63,711 bases of DNA from Candidatus Gaiellasilicea maunaloa (lineage in GTDB: Bacteria; Actinomycetota; Thermoleophilia; Gaiellales; Gaiellaceae): the NCBI GenBank assembly GCA_024330215.1, contig JANDLU010000009.1, positions 1-63,711 on the forward strand, written 5' to 3'. Of this stretch, positions 6,689 to 15,220 are shown piece after piece. Each line of letters opens with the position of its first letter. Position 1 is the stretch's first letter. Position numbers and translations under genes: made by a program. The notes under the pieces are model-generated. The model ran no database searches. It saw only the letters and a list, made by a program, of their open reading frames with translations, and was not told the origin of the DNA.

Positions 6689-8031
6689 GCGGCGTAGGCT
6701 CGACGGAGCCGCCAATAGAGCAGCGCACCACGGACATCGCCGGCACAGTCGCGATCGTCGGCTTCCCGAACGTGGGCAAGTCGACGCTGATCAACCGCCT
6801 CACCGAGAGTCGGCAGGCCGTCGTCCACGAGACTCCGGGCGTCACGCGCGACCGCAAGGAGCTCGTCTGCGACTGGAACGGCGTCCACTTTCTCTTGATC
6901 GACACGGGCGGCGTCGACGACCTCGCGAGGGACGTCTTCAGCCCCGAGATCGCCAAGCAAGCACGGGTGGCCATCCTGGAAGCCGACCTGATCCTCTTCG
7001 TCGTCGACGCGCGCCACGGGATCACCCCCGGCGACGAGGAGCTCGCCGTGACGCTGCGGGCCTCGAAGAAACCGGTGTTCGTGCTCGCGAACAAGATCGA
7101 CGATCCGCGCAAGGACTTCCAGGCGGCCGAGTTCCACCGGCTCGGGCTCGGCGATCCCTGGCCGCTCTCCGCGCTGCATGGCCTCGGGACCGGCGATCTG
7201 CTCGACGAGGTCGTCGCGAAGCTGCCCGGCGAGGGGCGCGCACCGATCGGGGAGGAGACGATTCGCGTCGCGATCCTCGGCCGGCCGAACGTCGGCAAGT
7301 CGTCGCTCCTGAACGCGCTCGTCGGTCGCGAGCGCGTGATCGTCTCCGACGTGCCCGGAACGACGCGCGACGCGATCGACACGATCCTGATCCGGGACGA
7401 GCGCCAGTTCCTGCTCGTCGACACCGCCGGTCTGCGGCGCAAGCGTAAGCAGCGGCAGGGGATCGACTACTACTCGGAGCTGCGCGCGCTCGAGGCGGCC
7501 GAGCGGGCCGACGTGGCGCTGATCCTGATCGACGCGAGCGAGGGGATCGTCGAGCAGGATCTCTCGGTCGCGGACGTCGCCCGGAAGGCCGGATGCTCGT
7601 CGCTCGTCGTCCTCTCGAAGTGGGACGTGAACGAGGTCACGCTCGAGGACGTGAAGCCCCGGATCGAGTCGCGCCTGCGCCAGCGCCCGCCGGTGATCGC
7701 GGTCTCGGCGAAGACCGGCCGCGGGCTCGACCGCCTCCTCGAGCACGTGGTCGCGCTCTTCGAGAAGCACACCGGCCGGATCCCGACGCCCGCGCTGAAC
7801 AACGCGTTGGCCGAGCTCCGCGAGGCGCGGCAGCCGCCCTCGCAGCGCGGCCGCCGCCTGAACCTGCTCTACGGCGCCCAGGTCTCCTCGCGCCCGCCGC
7901 GGATCCGGATCCACGTCAACGATCCCGGCCTTGTCACCCGCGACTACGCCTACTGGGTCGAGAACGAGCTGCGGAAACGGTTTAGCCTCGGCGGCGTGCC
8001 GGTGTCGATCGATTTCGTCAAGCGCTCGTGA
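6685..8031 (+). CDS. der: Ribosome-assembly GTPase Der (EngA)
   Basis: This tandem-GTPase protein acts in 50S subunit maturation. The 448-residue sequence has two G domains: first P-loop GFPNVGKST with DTGG and NKID, second GRPNVGKSS with DTAG and SKWD. A KH-like C-terminal domain follows (LNLLYGAQVSSRPPRIRIHVNDP). All nucleotide-binding motifs look intact. ATG 6685 overlaps the stop of a 19-codon ORF; the N-terminal ~20 residues before the first G domain are not conserved. It is followed by two palindromic repeats and gpsA. Confidence 0.95.
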   Translation: MSGVGSTEPPIEQRTTDIAGTVAIVGFPNVGKSTLINRLTESRQAVVHETPGVTRDRKELVCDWNGVHFLLIDTGGVDDLARDVFSPEIAKQARVAILEADLILFVVDARHGITPGDEELAVTLRASKKPVFVLANKIDDPRKDFQAAEFHRLGLGDPWPLSALHGLGTGDLLDEVVAKLPGEGRAPIGEETIRVAILGRPNVGKSSLLNALVGRERVIVSDVPGTTRDAIDTILIRDERQFLLVDTAGLRRKRKQRQGIDYYSELRALEAAERADVALILIDASEGIVEQDLSVADVARKAGCSSLVVLSKWDVNEVTLEDVKPRIESRLRQRPPVIAVSAKTGRGLDRLLEHVVALFEKHTGRIPTPALNNALAELREARQPPSQRGRRLNLLYGAQVSSRPPRIRIHVNDPGLVTRDYAYWVENELRKRFSLGGVPVSIDFVKRS

Positions 8032-8045
8032 GCGAGGGTCGAACG

Positions 8046-8074
8046 AGCGCTTGTGTTGAAACAACACAAGCGCT
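8046..8074. repeat. Palindromic repeat family A, copy 1
   Basis: AGCGCTTGTGTTG (8046-8058) and CAACACAAGCGCT (8062-8074) are perfect inverted repeats around AAA. The core CTTGTGTTG/CAACACAAG recurs at 8132-8156 and 50357-50383, with related forms at 31589-31607 and 50301-50319. No T-run follows. Confidence 0.7.
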
Positions 8075-8123
8075 TCTGGCGTCGGACGAGCGCATCGTTG
8101 AGCCGCTCTCCGCGTGCTGGAGT

Positions 8124-8161
8124 CCGAGAGAAGCTTGTGTTGGAACAACACAAGCTCTCGG
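8124..8161. repeat. Palindromic repeat family A, copy 2
   Basis: AGCTTGTGTTG (8132-8142) pairs with CAACACAAGCT (8146-8156) around GAA. Flanking CCGAG/CTCGG extends the stem across a 3-nt bulge. The right base touches GGAG, the probable ribosome-binding site of gpsA, so the stem could influence gpsA translation. It is 76 bp from copy 1. Confidence 0.7.
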
Positions 8162-8170
8162 AGCGCAGCA

Positions 8171-9127
8171 ATGAGGATCGTCGTCGTCGGCGGGGGATCG
8201 TGGGGGACGGCGTTCTCGCGCATGCTCGCGAATCGCGACCACGAGGTCACGCTCGCGTGTCGCGATCCGGAGCAGGCGCGGACGATCGAGGCGACGGGCC
8301 GCAACCCGCGCTACCTCACGCACACCGATCTCTCCGGGGTGAGCGCGACCACGATCGACGAGGCCCCGTTCGCAGCAGCGGAGCTCGTGGTCCTTGCCGT
8401 CCCGAGCGCCGCCTACGCGGGCGTCGCCGCGCAACTCCCCGGCACGGCACCCGTGCTCTCGCTGACGAAGGGGCTCGACCCGGCGACGGGCGAACGGCTC
8501 TCGAGCCTCGTCCGCGGGCGTCCGGTCGCGATCCTCTCGGGGCCGAACATCGCCGAGGAGGTCTCGCGCGATCTTCCGGCCGCAGCGGTGATCGCGAGCG
8601 ACGATCGGCAGCTCTCGCTCGACCTGCAGGAGGCGATCAACTCCGTGACCTTCCGCGTCTACGTGAACGAGGACATCGTCGGGGTCGAGCTCTGCGCCGC
8701 GGCGAAGAACGTGATCGCTCTCGCTGCCGGGGGCGCGGACGGGCTGAGGCTCGGCGACAACGCGAAGGCTGCGCTCGTTGCGCGGGGGCTCGCGGAGATG
8801 GGACGCCTCGCCGAGGAGGCGGGCGGACGCCCGGAGACGTTCGCGGGGCTCGCGGGCATGGGCGACCTCGTCGTCACGTGCTGGTCGAAATCGGGCCGCA
8901 ACCGCCGGGCGGGCGAGCTGATCGCGCAAGGCGCAGACCCGGAAGACGCGATCTGCGAGATCGGGATGGTCGTCGAGGGCCTGACGACGGCGCCGGTGCT
9001 GCGGGATCTCTCGCATCGACTCAAGATCGAGCTCCCGATAACCGAAGGTGTCTGTAGCGTGCTCGAGGGCGCGTCGCTCGACGAGCTCGTCGCCGGGCTG
9101 ATGAGTCGAGTCCCGACCCAGGAGTGA
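8171..9127 (+). CDS. gpsA: Glycerol-3-phosphate dehydrogenase [NAD(P)+]
   Basis: It reduces dihydroxyacetone phosphate to sn-glycerol 3-phosphate, supplying the phospholipid backbone; plsC just upstream uses products of the same pathway. The 318-residue protein has the Rossmann motif VVVGGGSWGTAF, LTKGLD, SGPNIAEEV, the catalytic Lys in CAAAKNVIALAAG and the substrate motif GDNAKAAL. ATG 8171 is preceded by CGGAG with 7-nt spacing and begins exactly at the Rossmann strand, so longer in-frame starts through the palindromic repeat were rejected. Confidence 0.95.
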   Translation: MRIVVVGGGSWGTAFSRMLANRDHEVTLACRDPEQARTIEATGRNPRYLTHTDLSGVSATTIDEAPFAAAELVVLAVPSAAYAGVAAQLPGTAPVLSLTKGLDPATGERLSSLVRGRPVAILSGPNIAEEVSRDLPAAAVIASDDRQLSLDLQEAINSVTFRVYVNEDIVGVELCAAAKNVIALAAGGADGLRLGDNAKAALVARGLAEMGRLAEEAGGRPETFAGLAGMGDLVVTCWSKSGRNRRAGELIAQGADPEDAICEIGMVVEGLTTAPVLRDLSHRLKIELPITEGVCSVLEGASLDELVAGLMSRVPTQE

Positions 9128-9128
9128 C

Positions 9129-9134
9129 TAGAGT
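9129..9134 (+). promoter_or_regulatory. -10 box TAGAGT, leaderless promoter of the DUF3352 gene
   Basis: TAGAGT ends 7 nt before ATG 9142 and overlaps the end of gpsA. It matches the spacing seen at aroG and ribE. Confidence 0.4.
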
Positions 9135-9141
9135 GAGGACC

Positions 9142-10578
9142 ATGCGCAGCACCCTGATCGCCGTTTTTGCCTTGTTCTCCCTGGCCGTCGCAGCTTGCGG
9201 TGGCGGGAGCACGAATACCGCCGGCTCGGTGGCCGGCGACATCGCCGGGATCGTCCCGGCGAGCGCCCCAGTCCTGATCGCGCTCGAGACCGACCCCGAT
9301 TCGGATCAGTGGCAGCAGGCAGACGAGCTGCTCGGCAAATTCCCGGGCAAGGAGCGCCTGCTCGCCGAGGTACGCAAGGGCCTCGCCGAGGAAGGAATCG
9401 ATGTGGACGAGGAGCTCCTACCCGCATTCGGCGACGAGACCTACGTGGTGGTGCTCGACTTCGAGAACGGCGGCGACAACGTCGTCGCGCTCACGAAGCC
9501 GCGCGACGAGGAGAAGCTGACGCAGCTCCTGCAGGAATCGGACGACGACACCGTGACGCGCAAGATCGACGGCTGGACGGCGATCGCCGAGAGCGAAACG
9601 ACCCTGGATCGGTTCGCGCAGGCGGGCGACAAGCTCGCCGACGCGGACTGGTTCGGTGAGGCCCAGGAGCGGGTCGAGGAGGACGCGCTCGTGACGTTCT
9701 TCGCGAACGGCGCTCCGATCAACGACGCGCTGCGCAAGTCGCTTTCCGAGGACTGCGACGTCTCCGCCCAGCAGGGCGAGCTTCGCTACGCGGCGGGCAC
9801 GATGACGGCGGGCGCCGACGGCCTGCGGATGCGCTTCGCCGCGAAGAGCGAGGGCGTGCCCGAGGGCGTCAACGGCGAATCGCTGCTCTCCGAGGTCCCG
9901 TCAGGCGCCTACGCCTACATCGGCTCGCCGGGTTTTGACACCGCCGGCCTGGGGCTCTCCGAGCAGCTCCGCTGCGCATTCGAGTCGGGCGGGATCCCGG
10001 ACGTCGAGGACGAGCTCGGTGTTCGCTACGAGGAGATCCTCGACCTGTTCGCAGGCGGTCTCGGCCTCTATCTCCGGCCGGCCGCGCTCATCCCCGAGAT
10101 CACGCTCCTGCTCGACCCCGAGGACGACGCGAAGAGCCTCGACGTCCTCGACACGCTGGCCGAGAAGGCGACGGACTTCGGCGGCAAGGTGCAGCGCACG
10201 ACGGTCGCCGGAACCGAGGCCAGGGAGGTGCGGCTCGGGCCGGTCTCGATCCTCTACGGCGCGAACGACGGTCACGTTGCGGTGACGACGGCGCGCGCCG
10301 GGATCGAGGCGCTGGCCGAGGGCGGCCCGTCACTCGCCGACGACGACGCGTTCAAGGACGCGACCGAGGCGGCGGACATGGGCGAGGACGACGAGGTCTT
10401 CGCCTACCTCGATCTGCGCCGGATCGTCGACCTCGCCGACGACATCGCCGGTTTCGCGGAGCAGGATCTGCCGCGCGAGGTGCGCGAGAACCTCGAGCCG
10501 TTGAGGAGCTTCCTCGTCTGGGGCGACGCATCCGATCCGAACGACGTCGAGGTCGGCGCGTTCCTCGAGATCGGCTAG
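9142..10578 (+). CDS. DUF3352-like lipoprotein, function unknown
   Basis: A 478-residue secreted protein. The N-terminus [19 protein letters not shown] is a lipoprotein signal with lipobox VAAC, so it is probably anchored on the outer face of the membrane. The body is acidic and resembles actinobacterial DUF3352 proteins: an early [11 protein letters not shown] segment, then repeated alpha/beta units. Nothing catalytic was recognised. GTG codons at 9124 and 9133 are alternative starts, but ATG 9142 gives a clean signal peptide and has a -10 box 7 nt upstream. The last base of its stop is the first base of the metK start. Confidence 0.75.
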   Translation: MRSTLIAVFALFSLAVAACGGGSTNTAGSVAGDIAGIVPASAPVLIALETDPDSDQWQQADELLGKFPGKERLLAEVRKGLAEEGIDVDEELLPAFGDETYVVVLDFENGGDNVVALTKPRDEEKLTQLLQESDDDTVTRKIDGWTAIAESETTLDRFAQAGDKLADADWFGEAQERVEEDALVTFFANGAPINDALRKSLSEDCDVSAQQGELRYAAGTMTAGADGLRMRFAAKSEGVPEGVNGESLLSEVPSGAYAYIGSPGFDTAGLGLSEQLRCAFESGGIPDVEDELGVRYEEILDLFAGGLGLYLRPAALIPEITLLLDPEDDAKSLDVLDTLAEKATDFGGKVQRTTVAGTEAREVRLGPVSILYGANDGHVAVTTARAGIEALAEGGPSLADDDAFKDATEAADMGEDDEVFAYLDLRRIVDLADDIAGFAEQDLPREVRENLEPLRSFLVWGDASDPNDVEVGAFLEIG

Positions 10579-11828
10579 TGGCCGCGCGCTCGTTCCAGTT
10601 CACCTCGGAGTCGGTCACCGAGGGTCATCCCGACAAGATCGCCGATCAAATCTCGGATGCGATTCTCGACGCGTGCCTGGCGAACGATCCCAATAGTCGG
10701 GTTGCCTGTGAGACGCTAATCACCACTGGCCTCGTGGTCGTCGCCGGCGAGATGACGACCCCCACCTACGTCGACATCCGCAAGCACGTGCGCGACACGG
10801 TCTCAGAGATCGGCTACACGCGCGCCAAGTACGGCTTCGACGCCGAGACGTGCGGGGTGATCGTCGCGATCGACGAGCAGTCGGCCGATATCGCGCTCGG
10901 CGTCGACGATTCGTACGAGGCGCAGCACGGCGATGCGGATCCGCTCGATCGCGTCGGGGCCGGCGATCAGGGGATGATGTTCGGCTACGCCTCGAACGAG
11001 ACCGCCGAGCTGATGCCCCTCCCGATCCTGCTCGCGCACCGAATCTGCAAGCGTCTGTCCGAGGTGCGCAAGGCGGACGTGCTCCCGTACCTGCGTCCCG
11101 ACGGCAAGGCACAGGTCACCGTTCGCTACGAGGTCGACGAGCACGGACACCAGCGTCCGGTGGAGCTCGAGCGCGTCCTGATCTCGACGCAGCACCGCGA
11201 CGGGCTGGACACCGAGGCGCTGATCAAGCCGGATCTGATCGAGCACGTGCTCAAGCCGATCCTCCCGCACGACCTCTACGACGAGAAGCGGCTGGAGGAG
11301 AAGGACTTCGTCTACGTCAATCCGACCGGCAAGTTCGTGATCGGCGGGCCGATGGGCGATACCGGGCTGACCGGCCGCAAGATCATCGTCGACACCTACG
11401 GCGGTGCCGCCCCGCACGGCGGCGGCGCCTTCTCGGGCAAGGACCCGACCAAGGTCGACCGCTCGGCGGCGTACGCGGCGCGTCACGTGGCGAAGAACGT
11501 CGTCGCGGCCGGGCTGGCCGAGCGCTGCCAGATCCAGGTCGCCTACGCGATCGGGGTCGCCCACCCGCTCTCCGTGCTTGTCGACTGCTTCGGTACCGAG
11601 GCCGAGGGCTTGAGCCAGGAGCGGATCGAGGAGCTCGTCCACGAGCACTTCGACCTCCGGCCCGCGGCGATCCTGCGCGACCTCGACCTGCGCCGGCCGA
11701 TCTACCGCAAGACCGCCGCCTACGGCCACTTCGGCCGCGACGACAAGGACTTCACCTGGGAGCGCACGGATCGTGCCGACGCGCTCCGAGCCGCGGCGGG
11801 GCTCGCGGCCGCAGTCGCAACCCAATAA
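10578..11828 (+). CDS. metK: S-adenosylmethionine synthase
   Basis: It makes SAM from methionine and ATP, with Mg and K ions, as a cytoplasmic tetramer. The 416-residue protein has GHPDK at the N-terminus, [12 protein letters not shown] (methionine/ATP loop), [21 protein letters not shown] and [19 protein letters not shown]. Length and motifs are normal. GTG 10578 shares one base with the stop of the upstream lipoprotein gene (TAGTG), so translation is probably coupled. No SAM riboswitch fits in this junction. metK near priA/def/fmt is common in actinobacteria; here a 7-kb accessory block separates them. Confidence 0.96.
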   Translation: MAARSFQFTSESVTEGHPDKIADQISDAILDACLANDPNSRVACETLITTGLVVVAGEMTTPTYVDIRKHVRDTVSEIGYTRAKYGFDAETCGVIVAIDEQSADIALGVDDSYEAQHGDADPLDRVGAGDQGMMFGYASNETAELMPLPILLAHRICKRLSEVRKADVLPYLRPDGKAQVTVRYEVDEHGHQRPVELERVLISTQHRDGLDTEALIKPDLIEHVLKPILPHDLYDEKRLEEKDFVYVNPTGKFVIGGPMGDTGLTGRKIIVDTYGGAAPHGGGAFSGKDPTKVDRSAAYAARHVAKNVVAAGLAERCQIQVAYAIGVAHPLSVLVDCFGTEAEGLSQERIEELVHEHFDLRPAAILRDLDLRRPIYRKTAAYGHFGRDDKDFTWERTDRADALRAAAGLAAAVATQ

Positions 11829-11868
11829 ACGGGTAGATCCACCCGGGAGGACGATCTCCGGTGAGGGC

Positions 11869-12033
11869 ATGATCCGTCGCGCCGAGCTTGACGACGTAGC
11901 TCCCGACGAGGAGAGGGCGGGCGCTGCGCCGGAGGAAGCGTCACGCCATCTCGGGTCGGCAGCGGCCATTGCCGAACGCGATCCGATCGCCGCGCACTTG
12001 GTCGAAATCTGCGGCGGCGGCAAGGACGCGTGA
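11869..12033 (+). CDS. Small hypothetical protein upstream of the GMC oxidase
   Basis: A 54-codon ORF reading MIRRAELDDVAPDEERAGA and ending in EICGGGKDA. Its TGA overlaps the GTG start of the GMC oxidoreductase (GTGA, 12030-12033), the main reason to believe it. Composition is acidic with no signal peptide or recognisable domain. The ribosome-binding site is poor. It could be a coupling ORF or a small partner of the oxidase, or a chance frame. Confidence 0.35.
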   Translation: MIRRAELDDVAPDEERAGAAPEEASRHLGSAAAIAERDPIAAHLVEICGGGKDA

Positions 12034-13892
12034 ACCGGCGCGCGCTCGAGGCGATCTGCCAGACCTTCGCTCCCGGCTCCGAAGGCGTCGCGGATGCCGT
12101 CCTCGCGGCGGCCAACAAGCACCTCGGCCCGGCCGAGCGGCGTCAGCTCTCGCTCCTGCTCGGAACCTTCGGCCGCGGCTTCCCGCTTCTCTCGCCGGCG
12201 CGCCGCGAGGCCGCGCTCCGCGCGTGGTGCGACAGCCGGATCCCGCAGCGCCGCGCCGTTTTCGTGGCGCTGAAGCAGGCCGCGCTCTCGTTCGCGTACA
12301 TGCGATCCGAGTCGAGCTGGGCTCGCGAGCGCTGGGAGGCGATCGGCTATCCCGGGCCGACCGGTACGCCTGCCGATCCACCTCCCCGCCGGATCGAGCC
12401 GCTCCGGGTCGAGCGCGACCTCGAGCTCGACTGCGACGTCTGTGTCGTCGGCTCGGGTGCCGGCGGCGGGGTCGCCGCGGCCGTGCTCGCCGGCGCAGGC
12501 CTCGACGTCGTCGTCCTGGAGGCGGGCGGCTACTGGAGCGAGCGGGACTTCGACGGTGCCGAGGATCCCGGCTACGACCGCCTCTACCTCGCCGGTGCGG
12601 CCGCCGCGACGGACGACCGCGGGATCGGGCTGATCGCGGGCGCCTGCCTCGGCGGCGGTACCGTCGTCAACTACACCACCTCGTTCCGGGCGCCCGATGA
12701 CATACTCGAGGAATGGGCCGGCCACGGCTTCCCGAGCGACGAGCTGGGCGGGAGCCTCGACGCCGTCTGCGAGCGGATCGGGGTCAACACCGAGCACAAC
12801 GAGCCGTCCCGGCGCGACGAGCTGCTGGCGAGCGGGCTCCGGAGCCTGCGTTGGCACGTGGAAGAGACGCCGCGCAACGTGCTCGGCTGCGAGCAGGGGC
12901 GGCTCTGCGGATCGTGCGGCCTCGGCTGTCCGCTCGGCGCCAAGCAGTCCACGCTCGTCACCTGGCTCGTCGACGCGCAGGCCGCGGGCGCCCGAATCGT
13001 CGTCGACGCGCGCGCGCAGCGGATCCTCGTCGACGCGGGCGAGGCGCGCGGGGCGGTGGCGCGCTCGAATGGCCACGACCTGCACGTCCGCTCCCGCGCC
13101 GTCGTCGTCGCCGCAGGTGCGCTCGGGACGCCGCCGCTGCTCCTGCGCTCGGGTATCCGCAACGAGAACGTCGGCCGCTGGCTGCGCCTTCACCCCGGAA
13201 CGCCGGTGCTCGGCGTCTTCGACGAGGAGGTGCGCCCGTGGGAGGGAACGCTACAGGCGCTCTACTCCGACCAGCATCGCGATCTGGAGGACGGTTACGG
13301 CGTCAAGTACGAGACGGTGCCGGTCCTGCCGGGCTTCGCCGCGGCGGCCCTGCCGTGGCGGAGCGCCGCCCAGCACGCGGCGCTGATGGACGAGCTTGCG
13401 CAGACGACGAACGTCGGAGTGCTCCTGCGCGATCGCGGCAGCGGTCGTGTCACGCTCGGGCGCGACGGCTCGACTCGCATCCGCTACCGGCTCTCCGACG
13501 ACGATCTCGGTCGCGTCCGCACCGGCGTCGACGGCGCGGCGCAGATCCTCGAGGCGGCGGGTGCCCGGAAGATCCTTTCCGGCCACAGCCGCGTCGTCTC
13601 CTACGAGCCCGGCCGGAGGGGCGACCGGGCCGGCTTCCTCCGCGACTCCGACGCCGCCGGCTGGGGCCCAGGCCGCTGCGGCTTTTTCTCGTTCCACCCG
13701 CTGGGCTCGTGCCGGATGGGCGCCTCGCCGACGAACTCGGCGGCGAACCCGGACGGCGAGAGCTGGGAGGCGCGCAACCTCGTCGTCGCGGACGGCTCGA
13801 CCTTTCCGACCGCCTCAGGCGTCAACCCGATGGTGACGATCGAGGCGATCGCGCACCTGAACGCGGGCAAGCTGGCAGCACGGTTGAACTAG
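12030..13892 (+). CDS. GMC-family alcohol oxidoreductase (long-chain alcohol oxidase type)
   Basis: A predicted FAD-dependent oxidase or dehydrogenase of alcohols. The 620-residue protein has an N-terminal helical region (1-125), the FAD motif VCVVGSGAGGGVAAAVLA (about 137-154), ACLGGGTVVNYTTSFR, and a Cys-rich stretch CEQGRLCGSCGLGC (about 290-303) typical of the long-chain fatty alcohol oxidase branch. The C-terminal FHPLGSCRMG and ASGVNPMVTIEAIAH supply catalytic His/Asn. No signal peptide is seen. GTG 12030 overlaps a small upstream ORF. The natural substrate cannot be told from sequence. Confidence 0.82.
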   Translation: MNRRALEAICQTFAPGSEGVADAVLAAANKHLGPAERRQLSLLLGTFGRGFPLLSPARREAALRAWCDSRIPQRRAVFVALKQAALSFAYMRSESSWARERWEAIGYPGPTGTPADPPPRRIEPLRVERDLELDCDVCVVGSGAGGGVAAAVLAGAGLDVVVLEAGGYWSERDFDGAEDPGYDRLYLAGAAAATDDRGIGLIAGACLGGGTVVNYTTSFRAPDDILEEWAGHGFPSDELGGSLDAVCERIGVNTEHNEPSRRDELLASGLRSLRWHVEETPRNVLGCEQGRLCGSCGLGCPLGAKQSTLVTWLVDAQAAGARIVVDARAQRILVDAGEARGAVARSNGHDLHVRSRAVVVAAGALGTPPLLLRSGIRNENVGRWLRLHPGTPVLGVFDEEVRPWEGTLQALYSDQHRDLEDGYGVKYETVPVLPGFAAAALPWRSAAQHAALMDELAQTTNVGVLLRDRGSGRVTLGRDGSTRIRYRLSDDDLGRVRTGVDGAAQILEAAGARKILSGHSRVVSYEPGRRGDRAGFLRDSDAAGWGPGRCGFFSFHPLGSCRMGASPTNSAANPDGESWEARNLVVADGSTFPTASGVNPMVTIEAIAHLNAGKLAARLN

Positions 13893-13895
13893 GAT
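13890..13895 (+). promoter_or_regulatory. -10 box TAGGAT, leaderless promoter of lysE
   Basis: TAGGAT starts in the stop codon of the GMC gene and ends 6 nt before GTG 13902. No Shine-Dalgarno sequence precedes that start. Confidence 0.45.
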
Positions 13896-13901
13896 CGTGC
13901 C

Positions 13902-14510
13902 GTGAGCACCGAGTTCCTGCTGACGACGCTCGTCATCGTCGCCACACCCGGCACTGGCGTCCTCTACACGCTGGCGGCCGGCCTCTCGCGGGGCGCCCGC
14001 GCCAGTGTCGTGGCCGCTGTCGGCTGCACACTCGGGATCGTTCCGCACATGCTCGCCGCGATCACGGGCCTCGCTGCGCTGCTGCACACGAGCGCGCTCG
14101 CGTTCCAGGTTCTGAAGTACCTCGGGGTGGCCTATCTGCTCTACATGGCGTGGAGCACGCTCAGGGACAAGGAGGCCCTGACCGTGGAGGACGCGGCTCC
14201 GCGCTCGGCGCTGAAGGTGATCGGTTCCGGCGTCCTGATCAACATCCTCAACCCCAAGCTGACGATCTTCTTCTTCGCCTTCCTGCCGCAGTTCGTGAGC
14301 ACCGGAGAGGCCCACGCGTCCCTGCGCATGCTGGAGCTGAGCGGCATCTTCATGCTCGTTACGTTCGCCGTCTTCGTCGTCTACGGGATCTTCGCCGCTG
14401 CCGTTCGAACGCACCTGATCTCCCGGCCGCTCGTGCTGACCTGGATGCGCCGCGTCTTCGGCGGGGCGTTCGTAGCGCTCGCCGGCAGGCTCGCGTTCAC
14501 CGATCGATAG
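13902..14510 (+). CDS. LysE/RhtB-family amino acid exporter
   Basis: A 202-residue integral membrane protein with about six hydrophobic helices. Family hallmarks are PGTGVLYTLAAGLSRG near the N-terminus and ILNPKLTIFFFAFLPQF in the middle. Such proteins export amino acids or related small solutes by proton exchange; the substrate here is unknown. GTG 13902 has a TAGGAT box 6 nt upstream. It converges on the DtxR regulator, with stop codons 11 nt apart. Confidence 0.83.
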   Translation: MSTEFLLTTLVIVATPGTGVLYTLAAGLSRGARASVVAAVGCTLGIVPHMLAAITGLAALLHTSALAFQVLKYLGVAYLLYMAWSTLRDKEALTVEDAAPRSALKVIGSGVLINILNPKLTIFFFAFLPQFVSTGEAHASLRMLELSGIFMLVTFAVFVVYGIFAAAVRTHLISRPLVLTWMRRVFGGAFVALAGRLAFTDR

Positions 14511-14521
14511 GCGCCGTCGAC

Positions 14522-15202
14522 TCAGACGAGCTTGACGTACAGGCCGGCGGCAGCCTTCTCGCCGATCGCGCGCTCGGTGCCGGCGAGCGAGATCTTGAAC
14601 TGGCCCGCGGCCGGCTGCGCCGCGCGAAGCTCGACCTTCGCGCCCGGCACGAATCCCTCCTCGTAGAACCAGTGGAGGAGATCGCCGTCGTGCTCGGCGA
14701 GCCGGACGATCTCCGCCGGGTTTCCGAGACCGACGTCGGCGAGCGGGGCGAGCTCCTTGTTCTCGCGCTGCTCGAACGCCGGATCGACCGGCCAGCCGTG
14801 CGGGCAGCGATCCGGGTAGCCGAGCTTCTCCTCGATCCGCTGCACCATGTCGTCGCTGAACGTGTCGCCGAGCTCGTCCGCGTGGATGTGCGCCTCGGCC
14901 GCTGTGTAGCCCATGAAGTCGGTGAGCATTCGCTCGATCAGGCGGTGCTTGCGGACGACCCGCTCCGCTCGCTCGATCCCGGTCTCGGTCAGGATCGCCT
15001 CCTTCTGCTCTCCGCGCTCGACGAGCCCGTCGGCCTCGAGCCGCTTCAGCATCTCGCCGGCCGAGGCGCGCGAGACGCCGAGCATGTCCGCAACGCGCGA
15101 GGCGATCGCGCTCGAGCTGCCGGGGTCGGGCTTGTACTCGCCGATCGGAAAGGCGAGGAAGTAGATCGTCTCGAGGTACTCGTCGACGGAGTGGCCGGCC
15201 AC
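14522..15202 (-). CDS. DtxR/MntR-family metal-dependent transcriptional regulator
   Basis: A 226-residue repressor that likely binds operator DNA when loaded with Fe(II) or Mn(II). It starts with the winged helix (VDEYLETIY, then VADMLGVSRASAGEMLKRLE), followed by the metal/dimerisation domain (HRLIERML, HADELGDTFSDDMVQRIEEKLG, CPHGWPV) and a C-terminal FeoA/SH3-like domain. It lies 18 nt after the iron permease gene on the same strand, so it is probably the last gene of the operon it controls. The two TGTAAGG/CCTTACA palindromes at 17874 and 18917 are the obvious candidate operators. Confidence 0.88.
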   Translation of the reverse strand: MAGHSVDEYLETIYFLAFPIGEYKPDPGSSSAIASRVADMLGVSRASAGEMLKRLEADGLVERGEQKEAILTETGIERAERVVRKHRLIERMLTDFMGYTAAEAHIHADELGDTFSDDMVQRIEEKLGYPDRCPHGWPVDPAFEQRENKELAPLADVGLGNPAEIVRLAEHDGDLLHWFYEEGFVPGAKVELRAAQPAAGQFKISLAGTERAIGEKAAAGLYVKLV

Positions 15203-15220
15203 TCGGCCACTCTAGCGGGC

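Noticed and set aside
10560-10580. SAM riboswitch for metK
   Set aside because: The metK start shares a base with the previous stop, so there is no room for a leader.
10803-13193. Very long open frame on the minus strand opposite metK and the GMC oxidase
   Set aside because: It is a GC-rich antisense shadow: Arg/Ala/Asp-rich with no recognisable domain, fully opposite strongly conserved genes. The same applies to 31947-34337, 34734-37091 and 41501-43327 on the minus strand.
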